Part shown: positions 6,282 through 7,438 of the stretch, piece after piece | How positions within the stretch are numbered: the stretch's first letter is position 1 | Layout of the letters: the number at the start of each line of letters is the position of its first letter | Assembly: GCA_013151875.1 (NCBI GenBank) | Contig: JAADHL010000351.1 | Span: 1-7,438, forward strand | Direction: 5' to 3' | DNA length: 7,438 nt | DNA from: Deltaproteobacteria bacterium | GTDB taxonomy: Bacteria; Myxococcota_A; UBA9042; DTJE01 | Notes under the pieces: generated by a model | Databases searched by the model: none | What the model saw: the letters and a program-made list of their open reading frames with translations, nothing else | Told to the model about the DNA's origin: nothing | Program-made: the position numbers and the translations under genes

Positions 6282-7438
6282 TCCGCGGCGCCATCGGGCG
6301 CATCCGGGAAGCGCCCGTACCGTAGGGTCAGGACCGGGAGGACGAACAGGTTCAGCAGGGTGGACGTGACGAGGCCGCCGAGGATCACCACGGCCATGGG
6401 GCCCTCGATCTCGCGTCCGGGCGCGTTGCTGCCGACGGCCAGGGGCAGGAGGCCGAAGCCCGTCACCAGCACGGTCATCAGGATGGGGGCCAGCCTCTCG
6501 GCGGCCCCCCGCACGGCGGTCCCGGGCCCCCAGGCGGCGCCTTCCACGCGGACGAGGTGGTCGTAGTGCGAGATCATCATGATGGAGTTGCGCAGGGTGA
6601 TGCCGAACAGCGTCACGAAGCCCACCATCGACCCCATGGTGAGCGTGCCGCCGGACGCGAGCACCACGGCCACCCCGCCCACGAGCGCGAAAGGCACGTT
6701 CGCCAGGACCAGCAACAGGTTGGCCAGGTTGCCCATCACGACCCACAGGAGCAGGAAGATCCCAACGCCCACCAGGAGGGAGTGCATCAGCAGGTCGTTT
6801 CGGGAACGGCGCTGCTCCGTGCCGGTGCCCCCGATCTCCAGGGTGCTGCCGGGGGTCCGGGGCAACGCCTCCCCGGAGAGCGCCCCCCGGACATCGGCCA
6901 CGAAGGACCCCACGTCCCGGCCCGCGACCTCCGCGGTCACCACCTGGACCCGGCGCGCCCCGTCGTGGAGGATCCCGTAGCGCCCCTGGGTCTCGTACAC
7001 GTCCGCGACCTGTCCGAGGCGCACGAAGGTCCCCCCTGGGCCGCGCAGGGGGAGGCGCCCCACGTCCGCGACGCTGCGCCGGGCGCGGGGATCCAGGATC
7101 ACGACCACGTCAAAGGCGCGGTTGCCCTCGTAGACCTGGCCGGTCGAGGTCCCCTGGAAGGCGGTGCGGACCGCGTCGAGCACGTCCACGGGCGTGAGCC
7201 CCCAGCGCGCCAGGTCCGCGGGCCGCAGGCGGATCACGAGTTCGGGCGTGCCGGGAGGGGACTGGACCCGGACCCCGACGGCGCCCGGGATCCCCCGGAG
7301 GATGCGCGCGGCACGCGTCGCGCGGCGGTCGAGGTCGTCGAGGTCGTGTCCGAACAGGCGAACCACCACGGGCGCGGTGAATCCCGAGATCGTCTCCTCG
7401 ATGCGTTCGGTCAGGAAGCTGTTCACGGAGAAATTCAC
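6272..7438 (-). CDS. RND efflux transporter permease, CusA/CzcA (heavy-metal efflux) type, C-terminal part
   Basis: The frame is open at the right edge, so only about the last 388 of the roughly 1,030-1,050 residues usual for this family are present; the GTG at the edge is internal. RND pumps are inner-membrane trimers that use proton flux to export substrates through a periplasmic adaptor and outer-membrane channel. Residues 1-215 are the second periplasmic portion (VVRLFGHDLDDL, IPGAVGVRVQ, VDVLDAVRTAFQG, VRLGQVADV). Residues 218-370 hold five hydrophobic segments corresponding to TM8-TM12, with the family motifs FGITLRNSIMMISHYDHL (278-295) and GREIEGPMAVVILGGL (341-356). These fit the heavy-metal-efflux subgroup (CusA/CzcA) better than AcrB-type drug pumps. 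The ion specificity cannot be read from this half. Base composition is far richer in GC than all neighbours. No adaptor (CusB-like) gene is visible on this side. Confidence 0.88.
   Translation of the reverse strand: MNFSVNSFLTERIEETISGFTAPVVVRLFGHDLDDLDRRATRAARILRGIPGAVGVRVQSPPGTPELVIRLRPADLARWGLTPVDVLDAVRTAFQGTSTGQVYEGNRAFDVVVILDPRARRSVADVGRLPLRGPGGTFVRLGQVADVYETQGRYGILHDGARRVQVVTAEVAGRDVGSFVADVRGALSGEALPRTPGSTLEIGGTGTEQRRSRNDLLMHSLLVGVGIFLLLWVVMGNLANLLLVLANVPFALVGGVAVVLASGGTLTMGSMVGFVTLFGITLRNSIMMISHYDHLVRVEGAAWGPGTAVRGAAERLAPILMTVLVTGFGLLPLAVGSNAPGREIEGPMAVVILGGLVTSTLLNLFVLPVLTLRYGRFPDAPDGAAEGT

Noticed and set aside
6006..6746. Minus-strand open frame (246 codons) spanning the lipoprotein 3' end and the RND gene
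   Set aside because: Arg/Gly/Ala/Pro-rich artefact of very high GC, overlapping two supported genes.
1..7438. CRISPR array, tRNA or rRNA gene, transposase gene, defence or biosynthetic cluster
   Set aside because: No regularly spaced repeats, RNA gene signatures or relevant protein motifs were seen on either strand.

Overview
The window looks like a piece of chromosome from a Myxococcota-type (deltaproteobacterial) organism. The evidence is a GC-rich sequence, an exported Cys-rich protein with a MYXO-CTERM-like tail (Gly-rich stretch, Cys, hydrophobic helix, RRR), a lipoprotein with a long Asp/Gly/Thr-rich linker after its lipid-attachment Cys, and a PilR-like sigma-54 activator. This assignment is an inference from protein style; no rRNA or other marker gene is present.

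Layout: (1) 1-1110 (+), the 3' part of a secreted protein. It begins inside what appears to be the end of a peptidylarginine/agmatine deiminase-type domain, keeping the catalytic-Cys motif, and continues through Cys-rich repeats to a C-terminal sorting tag. (2) 1153-2546 (-), a PilR/NtrC-type response regulator split by an apparent one-base deletion near 2224-2228 into a receiver fragment and an AAA+/Fis-HTH fragment. (3) 2649-4469 (+), a complete ABC-F ATPase of the Uup type, divergent from the regulator across a gap rich in inverted repeats. (4) 4551-6191 (+), a predicted lipoprotein of unrecognised function, probably an all-helical periplasmic or surface domain. (5) 6272-7438 (-), the C-terminal part of an RND efflux transporter of the CusA/CzcA type, running off the right edge. 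Its GC content is strikingly higher than that of the rest of the window.

The genes do not form an obvious single pathway. The regulator may act on distant sigma-54 promoters, Uup is a ribosome-associated housekeeping-type ATPase, the two exported proteins are probably cell-surface components, and the RND pump belongs to metal efflux. uup and the lipoprotein gene are 81 nt apart on one strand and could be co-transcribed, but the lipoprotein gene has its own good ribosome binding site. Both convergent junctions (1109-1152 and 6245-6281) carry short repeated or inverted GC-rich motifs that include stop codons of the flanking genes. I see no CRISPR array, tRNA, rRNA or transposase gene. The most unusual items are the deiminase/Cys-rich/sorting-tag fusion, the broken regulator, the unrecognised lipoprotein and the GC jump at about 6270. 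I found no convincing multi-gene novel system.
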